Of a stretch of DNA of 64,000 nt, positions 46,932 to 55,453 are shown in pieces (the first letter of the stretch is position 1; every line of letters starts with the position of its first letter). The stretch spans positions 142,501 through 206,500 of the forward strand of contig CACIPQ010000001.1 of the NCBI GenBank assembly GCA_902588585.1, in the 5' to 3' direction. The notes below the pieces were generated by a model, which saw only the letters and a program-made list of their open reading frames with translations, was not told the DNA's origin and searched no databases. The position numbers and the translations under genes were made by a program. This DNA is from an uncultured Pelagibacteraceae bacterium. Its GTDB lineage: Bacteria; Pseudomonadota; Alphaproteobacteria; Pelagibacterales; Pelagibacteraceae.

Positions 46932-47000
46932 ATGCACTGGATATTACTAGGAATAGCAATTGGTTTGATATTTTATCTTGGAGATAAATATCTATTTTAA
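46932..47000 (+). CDS. Possible 22-residue membrane peptide
   Basis: A tiny ORF directly after the NlpC/P60 stop, encoding MHWILLGIAIGLIFYLGDKY followed by LF and a stop: one hydrophobic helix with a charged C-terminus. No ribosome binding site is visible, but coupling to the upstream stop 1 bp away is possible. The last 9 bases overlap the 3' end of the opposing small membrane gene. Chance occurrence is quite possible. Confidence 0.25.
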   Translation: MHWILLGIAIGLIFYLGDKYLF

Positions 47001-47228
47001 TAATTTTCTGTATGCAAATATTACAGCAAACACAATTATTAATGCGGCGATCCCTTGACTTCCCAAATTATTAAGTAGTCCAACTAAATTTTTAGTAACT
47101 TGAGAACCAAAAAAAGCAACATTGGGGCCAAATATTACTTCTGCAATAACCGATACGGCCAGCAAAAGTACACCTACTTCTATAAAACTGTTTAAATAAT
47201 ATTTTATCTTCGATATCCAATTTTTCAT
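46992..47228 (-). CDS. Small two-helix membrane protein B of a paralogous pair
   Basis: A 78-residue protein: basic N-terminus (MKNWISKIKYYLNS), hydrophobic helix about 16-32, a middle FGPNVAFFGSQVTKNLVGLL and NNLGSQGI segment, a second helix about 58-72 and a basic end YRKLLK. It aligns along its length with the 71-residue protein encoded just upstream: shared N-V-x-F, N-x-V-G-L and L-G-x-x-G-I positions and a C-terminal aromatic-Lys. It has a strong ribosome binding site (CAAGGAG, complement of 47233-47239), rare among its neighbours, suggesting high translation. The family is unknown. Confidence 0.75.
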   Translation of the reverse strand: MKNWISKIKYYLNSFIEVGVLLLAVSVIAEVIFGPNVAFFGSQVTKNLVGLLNNLGSQGIAALIIVFAVIFAYRKLLK

Positions 47229-47232
47229 AAGT

Positions 47233-47297
47233 CTCCTTGTTTTGAGTTCGTTACCCCAACCTAATCAATTAACCAAGGAGGAAAAGACTGGGGTAAC
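47233..47297 (-). promoter_or_regulatory. Ribosome binding site with upstream hairpin whose loop is complementary to it
   Basis: Leader of the 78-residue membrane protein. A perfect 9-bp stem GTTACCCCA/TGGGGTAAC pairs 47250-47258 with 47289-47297. The 30-nt loop between carries CTCCTTG on the coding (minus) strand (complement of 47274-47280), an exact 7-nt complement of the ribosome binding site CAAGGAG (complement of 47233-47239). Both pairings together would form a pseudoknot hiding the ribosome binding site, as in some translational switches and autoregulated leaders. The complementarity is seen directly; regulation is inferred. Confidence 0.5.
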
Positions 47298-47305
47298 AAA
47301 GATTA

Positions 47306-47338
47306 GCAACTGCCTTATACTGGGAGGTTTTCAGCTGC
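47306..47338 (-). promoter_or_regulatory. Second leader hairpin between the two small membrane-protein genes
   Basis: A 7-bp stem pairs 47306-47312 with 47332-47338 (GCAGCTG/CAGTTGC with one G-U pair) around a 19-nt loop. It lies 14 bases past the stop codon of the 71-residue gene and is not followed by a run of T, so it is not an intrinsic terminator. It may stabilise the upstream transcript or form part of the leader structure of the next gene. Confidence 0.35.
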
Positions 47339-47352
47339 CAATATTTTATTAG

Positions 47353-47568
47353 TTACTTGTAAAAGCCAAGGATGATTATAGCTGCTACTAAACCAACTAT
47401 TCCAGCATCACCTAAAGCTTGTACTAATCCAACGATATTATCTGCAATTCCGCTAACGAATGGAACGTTTCCACCAAGTAGCGAAACTACGATTCCTAAC
47501 CCAAGTAAAGATATAACTACTCGAGTTAAAGAAGTGATAGTCGATGATAGTCCTGCTAACATTTTCAT
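47353..47568 (-). CDS. Small two-helix membrane protein A of a paralogous pair
   Basis: A 71-residue, highly hydrophobic protein: MKMLAGLSSTITSLTRVVIS, helix about 17-33, a middle GGNVPFVSGIADNIVGLVQ and LGDAGIVG segment, and a C-terminal helix ending LGFYK. It has very few charged residues. It resembles the downstream 78-residue protein in size, helix placement and key residues. A purine-rich GAGGGAAG lies just before the ATG at 47568. An intrinsic terminator sits about 20 nt upstream of the start. I cannot name a family or function; pore, proteolipid-like or membrane-scaffold roles are all conceivable. Confidence 0.75.
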   Translation of the reverse strand: MKMLAGLSSTITSLTRVVISLLGLGIVVSLLGGNVPFVSGIADNIVGLVQALGDAGIVGLVAAIIILGFYK

Positions 47569-47590
47569 AACTTCCCTCTTTTTTTGTTAA

Positions 47591-47621
47591 ACAAAAAACA
47601 AAACGAACTGATTCGTTTTGT
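47591..47621 (-). terminator. Intrinsic terminator in the leader of the 71-residue gene
   Basis: On the minus strand a perfect 10-bp stem (ACAAAACGAA/TTCGTTTTGT; 47598-47607 with 47612-47621) with a 4-nt loop is followed immediately by a T-rich tract. On the plus strand no T tract follows. It lies 117 nt past the stop codon of the upstream methyltransferase and 23 nt before the start of the small membrane protein. It is either the end of the methyltransferase transcript or of a small RNA, or an attenuator. The 116 nt before it (47622-47737) hold no ORF I can support. Confidence 0.75.
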
Positions 47622-47737
47622 ACTGACTTACTTTACCACCTATTGAGTCTGGCCTCTATTAAATTGAACGGGCTCTATAAGTGAGTCTAATCAAGCTTTT
47701 TGTGACCCAGATTGGGGATAAATGATTCGTTAATTTT

Positions 47738-48868
47738 CTACTTTTCAGCTTTAAGAACTATGTTTGAAACTTTCCAAGACTTTAAATATGTATCTACTAA
47801 AATTTCTACTCTTTTAAAACCGGCTTTTTTCAGTAAAAATTTTAAAGAATTTGAGGAATGCCTAACAAATCCATCTGAATCATCTATTTTTGCATTAAGA
47901 TATTTGTCATTTTTAATACCTTGGGTTTCTATTATTAATGTTTCGTTAGTTACTTGAAATAAATTTTCAATGGCCTTATAGGGGTTTTTAAGATGATATA
48001 AAACTCCAAAACAAAAAACAAAATCAAAATTTTCATCTCCTAAATTGTAAACATTTTTGTATTCAAATTTGAGTTTTGAACTACCGGTTAATCCATATTC
48101 TTTTGTCAAAAAGTTTTGTGTTTCTTCTATATCTTTTCTCCTTCTAGGCGTGACTCCTTTCCCTCTTAGACGATTTGGAAAGAAATCATATTCTTTATCT
48201 TCATAAATGTTCAAACCTTTTGCAAATTTAGCATTTTTTTTAATAGCATTAAAAACTCCATAGCCTTCTTCAGATCCTATATCTAAAAAAGTTTTATTTT
48301 TTAAATCAGGAATAAAATTTAGTCTAAATGTTATATCGCCTTGATCGCCGATTGACTTACCACCCGAAGGTAATTTAAATGAACCATTGAAATTAAAAGA
48401 TCTATGATTGGTTCCGATGTTTGTAATATGATTTTCTCGATCTTTAAGAATATAAAAAATATTTTGTGGATAATTATTAATTTCGTAATTCTTACTATAA
48501 TTTTCCAAAAATTTACTACTTACTATTTCGGTATTAAAAGGACAATCTCCGTCATAAATTAATTCATATTTTTTTGTTTTTGCTAATTTTATAATTTTTT
48601 CAAGCTTTTCGTTAGAGTATTTTTTTATTAATCTTTTATCAAAAACTAAAAAAAAATTAGAATCTTTTTTAAATTTCAAAAAGTTTTTTTTCGTAAAGCT
48701 ATAATATTTTTTTTTCAAAATATTATCGTCTAAATCATCAATATCAAAAAAGAAAAAAATTTTTTTATTGTCAAATCTGAAGTATAGATTTTTAAGTAGT
48801 TTATAAATATGACTATCGTCAGATAAAAAAAACTGAATATACTTTTTGATATTATCAATCATAATCAT
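47738..48868 (-). CDS. Class I SAM-dependent methyltransferase (CmoB/DUF1698-like C-terminal domain)
   Basis: A 376-residue protein. Residues about 1-170 are Lys/Phe/Asn-rich and unrecognised. The C-terminal part has the SAM loop FLDIGSEEGYGVFNAI and the CmoB-type segments NVYNLGDENFDFVFCFGVLYHLKNPYKAI and TLIIETQG. CmoB makes carboxymethoxyuridine in tRNA, but related domains are common in sugar and surface-polysaccharide modification, so the substrate is open. Three in-frame ATGs lie within the first 11 codons; I use 48868. It is followed by the terminator at 47591-47621. Confidence 0.78.
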   Translation of the reverse strand: MIMIDNIKKYIQFFLSDDSHIYKLLKNLYFRFDNKKIFFFFDIDDLDDNILKKKYYSFTKKNFLKFKKDSNFFLVFDKRLIKKYSNEKLEKIIKLAKTKKYELIYDGDCPFNTEIVSSKFLENYSKNYEINNYPQNIFYILKDRENHITNIGTNHRSFNFNGSFKLPSGGKSIGDQGDITFRLNFIPDLKNKTFLDIGSEEGYGVFNAIKKNAKFAKGLNIYEDKEYDFFPNRLRGKGVTPRRRKDIEETQNFLTKEYGLTGSSKLKFEYKNVYNLGDENFDFVFCFGVLYHLKNPYKAIENLFQVTNETLIIETQGIKNDKYLNAKIDDSDGFVRHSSNSLKFLLKKAGFKRVEILVDTYLKSWKVSNIVLKAEK

Positions 48869-48912
48869 CGTTAAATGTATAAGATAAAACAATTACTTTA
48901 AGAAGTAAATTG

Positions 48913-49000
48913 TGGCGGAGAGAGTGGGATTCGAACCCACGATACCCGAAGGTATACACACTTTCCAAGCGTGCGCTTTAAACCGCTCAGCCATCTCTCC
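48913..49000 (-). tRNA. tRNA-Ser (anticodon GGA) with encoded CCA
   Basis: An 88-nt class II tRNA. Its features are the acceptor stem GGAGAGA with TCTCTCC, anticodon stem CACGC/GTGTG around loop TTGGAAA (anticodon GGA), a long variable arm ATACC-TTCG-GGTAT typical of Ser tRNAs, T arm GTGGG TTCGAAT CCCAC, discriminator G and encoded CCA. The elbow motifs are canonical, unlike the tRNA-Phe of this window. Its first base directly follows the stop codon of lepA (49001-49003). Confidence 0.97.
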
Positions 49001-50809
49001 TTAGGTCTCCTTGTTAATTTTTAATACACCTATAAAGGCTTCCTGAGGTATTTCAACTTTTCCAAATTGTTTTGCTCGAGCTTTTCCTTTTTTCTGTTTT
49101 TCTAATAATTTTCTTTTACGATCTCGCGCCCCTCCTCCATGTATTTTTGTTAAAACATCCTTCTTAAAACCTTTGATACTTTCTCTTGCAATAATTTTTC
49201 CACCAATAGCTGCTTGGATAGGAATCATAAAATTGTGCCTTGGTATTAAATCTTTTAATTTTTCGCAGACTAATCTTCCTTGATTTTGTGCAAATTCTTT
49301 ATGAATAATCATTGATAATGCATCTACCGGTTCGTTATTAACTAAAATACCAAGTTTAACCAAATTACCTTCTTTATAGCCAGTAATCTCATAATCAAAA
49401 CTAGCATAACCACTCGTAATAGATTTTAGTCTGTCATAAAAATCAAAAACAACTTCGTTAAGAGGTAGCTCGTAAACTAAAACGGCTCTATTTCCTGAAT
49501 AAGATAAGTCTTTCTGAATACCTCTTTTATCTTGGCATATTTTAATTATGGATCCCAAATATTCATCAGGTGTAATAATCGTTGCTTTAATCCATGGCTC
49601 TTCAATAAATTTAATTTGTGAAGGATCAGGCATGGTAGTGGGGTTTTGAAGATCTACTGTCTCATCGTTAATTTTATTAACTTTATAAACAACCCCCGGA
49701 GTTGTGGTTATTAAATTAATATCAAATTCTCTCTCTAACCTTTGAGTTATGATCTCCAAATGAAGTAAACCTAAAAATCCACATCTAAAACCGAGACCTA
49801 AAGCACTAGAAGACTCGGGCTCATAAGAAAAACTAGAGTCATTTAGTTTTAATTTTCCTAATCCATCTTTTAACCTCTGATACTCTGAGCTATCCACTGG
49901 AAACAAACCACAAAATACTACTGGTTTACTAGGTTTAAAGCCTGGTAACGGTTTATCTAAAGGATCCTTTGAATCGCAAATTGTATCTCCTACTTTGGTT
50001 TCCGATAAACTTTTTATTCCTGTAATTATGAATCCAATTTCCCCTGAATTAAGTTCTTCTACATCTTTTGGTTTTGGAGTAAAAACTCCAACTTTTTCTA
50101 TTTCATAATCTTGATTTGTGGACATTAATTTTACTTTCATTCCTTTTTTTATTTTTCCATCTAATACTCTGACAAGAATGACTACACCCAAATAACTATC
50201 GTACCAACTATCTACAAGTAAGGATTTTAACTTCGATGACTGATCTCCTTTTGGAGAAGGCATATCTTTTACGATAGATTCTAAAATCTCTTCTATACCT
50301 TCGCCCGTTTTACCAGAGCAGGAAATAGCTTTTGAAGTTTCTATTCCAATAACATCTTCAATTTGTTTTTTTACTTTATCTACATCCGAAGCGGGAAGAT
50401 CTATTTTGTTTAAAACTGGAATAATGTGATGATTAATATCAAGTGCCTGATATACATTTGCCAAAGTTTGAGCTTCAACACCTTGTGAACTGTCAACAAT
50501 TAATACCGAACCTTCGCAGGCAAGTAAAGAACGGCTAACTTCGTAACTAAAATCTACATGCCCAGGAGTATCGATGATGTTTAAAATATATTCTTTTCCA
50601 TCTTTTGATTTATAATTAAGTTTTACTGTCTGGGCTTTAATAGTAATTCCTCTTTCTCTTTCTATGTCCATAGAGTCTAGAACTTGCTCTTTCATTTCTC
50701 TTTTTGAAAGACCTCCGCAAATTTGAATCATTCTGTCAGCGATTGTTGACTTTCCATGGTCGATATGTGCGATAATCGCAAAATTTCTTACTTTATTGAT
50801 ATCTGACAT
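49001..50809 (-). CDS. lepA: Elongation factor 4 (LepA)
   Basis: A ribosome-associated GTPase able to back-translocate stalled ribosomes. G1 is in [14 protein letters not shown] (about 14-27), then DTPGHVDFS and NKIDLP. The LepA-specific C-terminal domain contains [24 protein letters not shown]. The 602 residues match the family. It starts at the pheT stop (1-bp overlap) and ends exactly where tRNA-Ser begins. Confidence 0.98.
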   Translation of the reverse strand: MSDINKVRNFAIIAHIDHGKSTIADRMIQICGGLSKREMKEQVLDSMDIERERGITIKAQTVKLNYKSKDGKEYILNIIDTPGHVDFSYEVSRSLLACEGSVLIVDSSQGVEAQTLANVYQALDINHHIIPVLNKIDLPASDVDKVKKQIEDVIGIETSKAISCSGKTGEGIEEILESIVKDMPSPKGDQSSKLKSLLVDSWYDSYLGVVILVRVLDGKIKKGMKVKLMSTNQDYEIEKVGVFTPKPKDVEELNSGEIGFIITGIKSLSETKVGDTICDSKDPLDKPLPGFKPSKPVVFCGLFPVDSSEYQRLKDGLGKLKLNDSSFSYEPESSSALGLGFRCGFLGLLHLEIITQRLEREFDINLITTTPGVVYKVNKINDETVDLQNPTTMPDPSQIKFIEEPWIKATIITPDEYLGSIIKICQDKRGIQKDLSYSGNRAVLVYELPLNEVVFDFYDRLKSITSGYASFDYEITGYKEGNLVKLGILVNNEPVDALSMIIHKEFAQNQGRLVCEKLKDLIPRHNFMIPIQAAIGGKIIARESIKGFKKDVLTKIHGGGARDRKRKLLEKQKKGKARAKQFGKVEIPQEAFIGVLKINKET

Positions 50810-53211
50810 TAGGATCTTATTGTTCCGCCAGTCTTGGCTTTAACAACATTTATTATTTTTTGACTTACTTGGTCTAAATCTTTTTGGGAAAGTGTTTTAT
50901 CCATTGATTGGATTGTTACATTAATAGCAACAGACTTTTTTCCTTCCGGCATATTTCCACCCTCAAAAACATCAAATATTAAAACTTTTTTAATTATATC
51001 TTTATCAACCTCACTTATCAGTTTTTCAATATCTCCTGCTTTATAATTTTTATCTATTACAAAGGCAAAATCTCTTTCAGACTTTTGAAACTCTGATACA
51101 AAATAATTCTTTTTATAAAATCTATGTTTTTTTTTAAATTCTGGTATGTTTTTTAAAAAAATTTCAAATCCACAAACATTTTTTTCTTTTAAGTCTAAGG
51201 TGGATACTATAGCGGGATGAATTTCACCAAAAAGAGCTAATATAGTTCCATTTTCCGACTTTAAATTAACAGAACCAGATCTTCCTGGATTATAATAGTT
51301 TTGAGTCTTGTTACTAATGTGTAAATCATTTTCTTCAATACCAAGCTCTAACAATGTTTTCATTGCATCTGCTTTAACATCAAAAACATCTATATTTCTT
51401 GTTTGAGCGTCCCAACTTTTTCTATTTGCAACACCAGACTTTAAACCTCCTAAAACAATTTCTTGTTCACCAGGTTTGTTTCCAAAAAAAATTGGTCCGA
51501 TTTCAAATAACGAAATATCTGGATAGCCTCTGTCTTGGTTTTTTTTTAAATAAATAATTAAATTTGAAAATATTGATCTTCTCAAAACATTAAGATCGTT
51601 TGAGATAGGATTGGCAATTTCTATTTCTTTTTTTCCTTGTGCAAATTGCTTATCAATACGGGAATCCGTGAATGACCAGGTTACTGCTTCCAAGTATCCT
51701 TTGTTTGCAACAGCTCTTTGGGACAAATGAAATAATTTTTGTTTAAAGCTGAGAGTTTCTTTAGTTCTGATTTTTTCAGGACGAACCAGTGAAATTTTAT
51801 CAAAACCCTTTATCCTTATAAGTTCTTCTATAAGATCTATATCTTCTTTAATATCAGGTCTCCAGCTAGGTGGTATAACCTTAATTTTTTTGCCACTAAT
51901 TTTTAATGAGCATCCAAGAGAAATTAAAATCTTTTTAATTTCTCCAATTGTTATTGAAAATCCAATAACTTTTAAAAACTTTTCTAGCTCCAAATCAATC
52001 GTTGGTCTTTCATCCTTTATTTTACCCACGATTGAAAACTTGCTGGCCTCACCACCACATATGTCTAATATCATGCACATTCCAAGTTCTAAACCTAACC
52101 TTATAGAACCTGGGTCAATACCTCTTTCGAATCTATATTTTGCATCTGTATCAATATCTAAACTTTTAGAAGTTTTTCTAATTGAAGAGGGAAAAAAATA
52201 AGCAGACTCCAATAAAATATTTGTGGTAGAAAGTTCTGTCCCAGATCTAGTTCCTCCAATAATTCCTCCTAGACCCAAGACTCCTGATTTATCACTTATT
52301 GTACACATATTATTTTTAAGTTTGTATGTCTTATTGTCTAAAGCCTCAAAAGACTCACCTATTTTTGAATTTCTAACAATAATTTCCTGATCAATTTTAT
52401 CAGCATCATAAGCGTGCAAAGGTCTATTTAAATCATACATTACATAATTAGTAGCATCCACAATTGCCGAAATAGGTTTCAGCCCCAAAGATATAATTCT
52501 TTTTTTTAACCAGTCTGGACTTTCTTTATTTTGAACATTTTTAATATATACACTTCCAAAAATGCCACAACCTTGGTGCTTTTCTTTTTTTATTGAAACT
52601 TTAATTGGGTTTTTAAATTTTTGATTTATTTTAATTGAAGGTTGTTTTTTTAACTTGCCCAAGCCAGAAGATGATAAATCTCTGGCAATACCTCTAACAC
52701 CTAAACAATCGGGTCTATTTGGTGTGATTGATATATCAATAGACTTTTCGCCTTTGCTTTTAAAATAATTTTTTCCAATATGCTTTTCGCTGTTCTTTAG
52801 CTCAATTATTCCGTCACTTTCATTTGAAATATTAAGTTCGCTTTCGGAGCAAAGCATGCCGTGCGACTCTACACCTCTTATCTTTACTACCTTTAATTTC
52901 ATTTTAGTTTTTGGAATTACCGAACCTGGAGGAGCATATATGGTTACCAATCCATCTCTTGCGTTAGCAGCTCCACATACAACTTTAATTATTTTATTGT
53001 CTCCAAGACTAACATCACAAAGTTTTAGCTTGTCTGCGTTAGGGTGTTTTTCTGCCTTTATAACTTTTGCAACTTTAAAATCAGACAGTTCCCCTTGACT
53101 CTCTTTAACTCCTTCAACCTCAAGGCCTATTCCCGTAAGTTTATCAATTATTTTTGATAAATTTGCACTGGTAGTTAGATGATTTTTTAACCAAGACAAA
53201 GTTATTATCAT
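50809..53211 (-). CDS. pheT: Phenylalanyl-tRNA synthetase beta subunit
   Basis: An 800-residue large subunit of the alpha2-beta2 enzyme. The EMAP-like tRNA-binding domain (about 39-150, with [16 protein letters not shown]) is followed by the B3/B4 editing region ([27 protein letters not shown]), the B5 domain, the catalytic-like core and the C-terminal anticodon-binding FDX-ACB domain (about 705-800, [13 protein letters not shown]). It overlaps pheS by 4 bp at its start. Confidence 0.98.
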   Translation of the reverse strand: MIITLSWLKNHLTTSANLSKIIDKLTGIGLEVEGVKESQGELSDFKVAKVIKAEKHPNADKLKLCDVSLGDNKIIKVVCGAANARDGLVTIYAPPGSVIPKTKMKLKVVKIRGVESHGMLCSESELNISNESDGIIELKNSEKHIGKNYFKSKGEKSIDISITPNRPDCLGVRGIARDLSSSGLGKLKKQPSIKINQKFKNPIKVSIKKEKHQGCGIFGSVYIKNVQNKESPDWLKKRIISLGLKPISAIVDATNYVMYDLNRPLHAYDADKIDQEIIVRNSKIGESFEALDNKTYKLKNNMCTISDKSGVLGLGGIIGGTRSGTELSTTNILLESAYFFPSSIRKTSKSLDIDTDAKYRFERGIDPGSIRLGLELGMCMILDICGGEASKFSIVGKIKDERPTIDLELEKFLKVIGFSITIGEIKKILISLGCSLKISGKKIKVIPPSWRPDIKEDIDLIEELIRIKGFDKISLVRPEKIRTKETLSFKQKLFHLSQRAVANKGYLEAVTWSFTDSRIDKQFAQGKKEIEIANPISNDLNVLRRSIFSNLIIYLKKNQDRGYPDISLFEIGPIFFGNKPGEQEIVLGGLKSGVANRKSWDAQTRNIDVFDVKADAMKTLLELGIEENDLHISNKTQNYYNPGRSGSVNLKSENGTILALFGEIHPAIVSTLDLKEKNVCGFEIFLKNIPEFKKKHRFYKKNYFVSEFQKSERDFAFVIDKNYKAGDIEKLISEVDKDIIKKVLIFDVFEGGNMPEGKKSVAINVTIQSMDKTLSQKDLDQVSQKIINVVKAKTGGTIRS

Positions 53212-54263
53212 CTGCTTAGTCCTCTATAGTTTGTTGGAACATCTAATGGATCAAAACCAAAATAATTTAGCCACCTGTAGTCAGCCTCAAAGAAAGATCT
53301 AAGATCATTTATTCCATACTTTAACATTGCAAGTCGATCTATTCCCATTCCAAATGCAAAACCTTGAAATTTTTTTGGATCAACTTTAGCATTTTTTAAA
53401 ACATTTGGATGAACCATTCCACAACCTAATATCTCAAGCCATTTGTCTCCCTCGCCAACAATAATTCTTCCATTTTCCAATCTATAACCGATATCAACTT
53501 CAGCTGAAGGTTCTGTAAATGGAAAATGACTTGGTCTAAATCTCATTTTAAGTTTTTTAACTTCAAAAAATTCTTTAACAAAATAATCTAAACATCCTTT
53601 TAAATGACCCATAGTTATATCTTTATCAATATGCAATCCTTCAAGTTGATGGAACATGGGTGCGTGGGTTTGATCACTATCACAACGATAAGTTCTTCCT
53701 GGAACAATAATTTTGAAAGGTGGCTTGCCACTTAACATTGTTCTAATTTGAACTGGTGACGTATGGGTTCTTAATAAAATTTTTTTGTTATCGTCCAAAT
53801 AGAAAGTATCATGCATATCTCTAGCTGGATGATCCTCTGGAGTATTTAAAGCTGTAAAATTATTATATTCAGTTTCTACATCCGGACCTTCTGCAACTGA
53901 AAAACCTATTTCAGAAAATATAGAAGAAATTTCATCAATAACCTGTGAGACGGGATGTATTTTTCCGTTTGGTCTTTCTCGAGCCGGCAATGTCACGTCG
54001 ACTTTATCTTTTTCAAGTTTTTGATTTATTTCTGATTTTTCTAATTCTCTAAACCTATTATTGATGGCTTCAGTAATTTTCTGTTTTTCATTATTTAGGG
54101 AACCTGCCCTTCTTTTTCTCTCGTCCTCAGTTAGGGAACCAAGTTTTTTGAATTCTTGATTGATCTGACTATTTTTTCCTAAAAACTGAGTTTTTAAACT
54201 TTGCAGTTCTAACTTGTTTTTGGCTTGGGATACTTTTTGAATTAATTCTCGTAAATCTACCAT
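53208..54263 (-). CDS. pheS: Phenylalanyl-tRNA synthetase alpha subunit
   Basis: Catalytic subunit of PheRS, 351 residues. An N-terminal coiled-coil (about 1-85) is followed by class II motifs: [35 protein letters not shown] (motif 2), [10 protein letters not shown] and [18 protein letters not shown] (motif 3). It is located after rplT in the common infC-rpmI-rplT-pheS-pheT order. tRNA-Phe, its substrate, is encoded 38 kb away in this window. Confidence 0.98.
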   Translation of the reverse strand: MVDLRELIQKVSQAKNKLELQSLKTQFLGKNSQINQEFKKLGSLTEDERKRRAGSLNNEKQKITEAINNRFRELEKSEINQKLEKDKVDVTLPARERPNGKIHPVSQVIDEISSIFSEIGFSVAEGPDVETEYNNFTALNTPEDHPARDMHDTFYLDDNKKILLRTHTSPVQIRTMLSGKPPFKIIVPGRTYRCDSDQTHAPMFHQLEGLHIDKDITMGHLKGCLDYFVKEFFEVKKLKMRFRPSHFPFTEPSAEVDIGYRLENGRIIVGEGDKWLEILGCGMVHPNVLKNAKVDPKKFQGFAFGMGIDRLAMLKYGINDLRSFFEADYRWLNYFGFDPLDVPTNYRGLSR

Positions 54264-54304
54264 TAGTTAGTTTTTACTCTAACTTTGTAAAAGAAAAAAC
54301 AAGT

Positions 54305-54661
54305 TTATTTTATTGATAACTGAACTTTTTTAACAAGTGATTTAAAAGCTTCTGGATTATTATACGCTAAATCAGCTAAAACTTTTCTGTCTAATTTAAT
54401 TTTCGATTTATTTAGACCATTTATAAATCTAGAATAAGTTAAGCCTTCTGCTCTAACGCCTGCATTGATTCTCTGTATCCAAAGTGATCTGAACTCTCTT
54501 TTTTTTGCTCGTCTATCTCTATAGGCATACTGCAATGCTTTTTCCATTGCTTGGCGAGCTATACGAATTGTATTTTTTCTTCTGCCCCATTGACCTTTGA
54601 CAGCCTTAAAAACTTTTTTATGCCTTGCTCTGCTAGTAACTCCTCTTTTCGTTCTAGACAT
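54305..54661 (-). CDS. rplT: 50S ribosomal protein L20
   Basis: A 118-residue assembly protein starting [19 protein letters not shown], with [30 protein letters not shown] and [20 protein letters not shown]. In other bacteria it represses its own operon (rpmI-rplT); no obvious mimic structure was searched here. It follows rpmI by 4 bp. Confidence 0.98.
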   Translation of the reverse strand: MSRTKRGVTSRARHKKVFKAVKGQWGRRKNTIRIARQAMEKALQYAYRDRRAKKREFRSLWIQRINAGVRAEGLTYSRFINGLNKSKIKLDRKVLADLAYNNPEAFKSLVKKVQLSIK

Positions 54662-54665
54662 TTAA

Positions 54666-54872
54666 TTATCCTCGCAAACTATATGGCATATACGATTTAA
54701 CAATTTTGGAGTCTTGTTTAGACATTATCGTAGTGCCTCTTTGTTTTCTTATCTGTGAATTTGTTCTTTTAATCATACCATGTCTTTTACCAGCTTGTGG
54801 CATTTTAACTTTTCCTGACTTAGTCAGTTTAAATCTTTTTTTTGCAGAACTTTTAGTTTTTAGCTTAGGCAT
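54666..54872 (-). CDS. rpmI: 50S ribosomal protein L35
   Basis: A 68-residue protein: [39 protein letters not shown] and a C-terminal SYMPYSLRG. It is complete, and lies between infC (41 bp upstream) and rplT in the usual order. Confidence 0.98.
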   Translation of the reverse strand: MPKLKTKSSAKKRFKLTKSGKVKMPQAGKRHGMIKRTNSQIRKQRGTTIMSKQDSKIVKSYMPYSLRG

Positions 54873-54913
54873 GGTAACGGATTTATATATATATTAATTT
54901 AAGTTTACAATGA

Positions 54914-55453
54914 TTAATTAGGGTGAATAATCATAATCATTTGTCTTCCTTCGAATTTTGGGCTTACCTCTACTTTGCCAATATCCTTAGTGTCTTCAAT
55001 TATTCTATTCATTAAATCTTTACCCAACTGCACATGCTGCATTTCTCTTCCCTTAAATCTCACGGTAAATTTTACCTTGTCTCCTTTTGTTAAGAATTTT
55101 TTAGCATTTTTTATTTTAAAATTGTAATCATGTATTTCGGTTCCAGGTCTTAATTTTAATTCTTTCAGGGTGGCAATTTTTTGATTCTTTTTGGCTTTAC
55201 TAGCTTTTTTTTGCATATCATACTTATACTTTCCCATATCCATAATTTTACAAACGGGAGGATTAGCGTTTGGAGATATTTCTATTAAATCTAAACCTTC
55301 TTCTTTAGCAGCTTCAATTGCTTTTTTTATTGGCAAAGTACCTAGATTTTCTCCGCTGCTATTAATAACCTGAACATCAAGACTTTTTATTCTATGGTTT
55401 GTTCTTGGCCCCTGAAATTTAGTTCTTCTATGAAAGTAATTTGGTTTATACAC
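54914..55453 (-). CDS. infC: Translation initiation factor IF-3
   Basis: A 179-residue two-domain factor. The N-domain contains NHRIKSLDVQVINSSGENLGTL and the linker and C-domain contain KELKLRPGTEIHDYNFKIKNAKKFL and VKFTVRFKGREMQH. The start is GTG (55453) directly after the thrS stop. Many bacteria use the rare AUU here for autocontrol, but no AUU option with a family-like N-terminus is evident. It is first in infC-rpmI-rplT-pheS-pheT. Confidence 0.96.
   Translation of the reverse strand: MYKPNYFHRRTKFQGPRTNHRIKSLDVQVINSSGENLGTLPIKKAIEAAKEEGLDLIEISPNANPPVCKIMDMGKYKYDMQKKASKAKKNQKIATLKELKLRPGTEIHDYNFKIKNAKKFLTKGDKVKFTVRFKGREMQHVQLGKDLMNRIIEDTKDIGKVEVSPKFEGRQMIMIIHPN

Noticed and set aside
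47372..47590. 72-codon plus-strand frame opposite the 71-residue membrane protein
   Set aside because: The minus-strand frame has a strong ribosome binding site, a plausible membrane topology and a paralogue next door. The plus frame has none of these.
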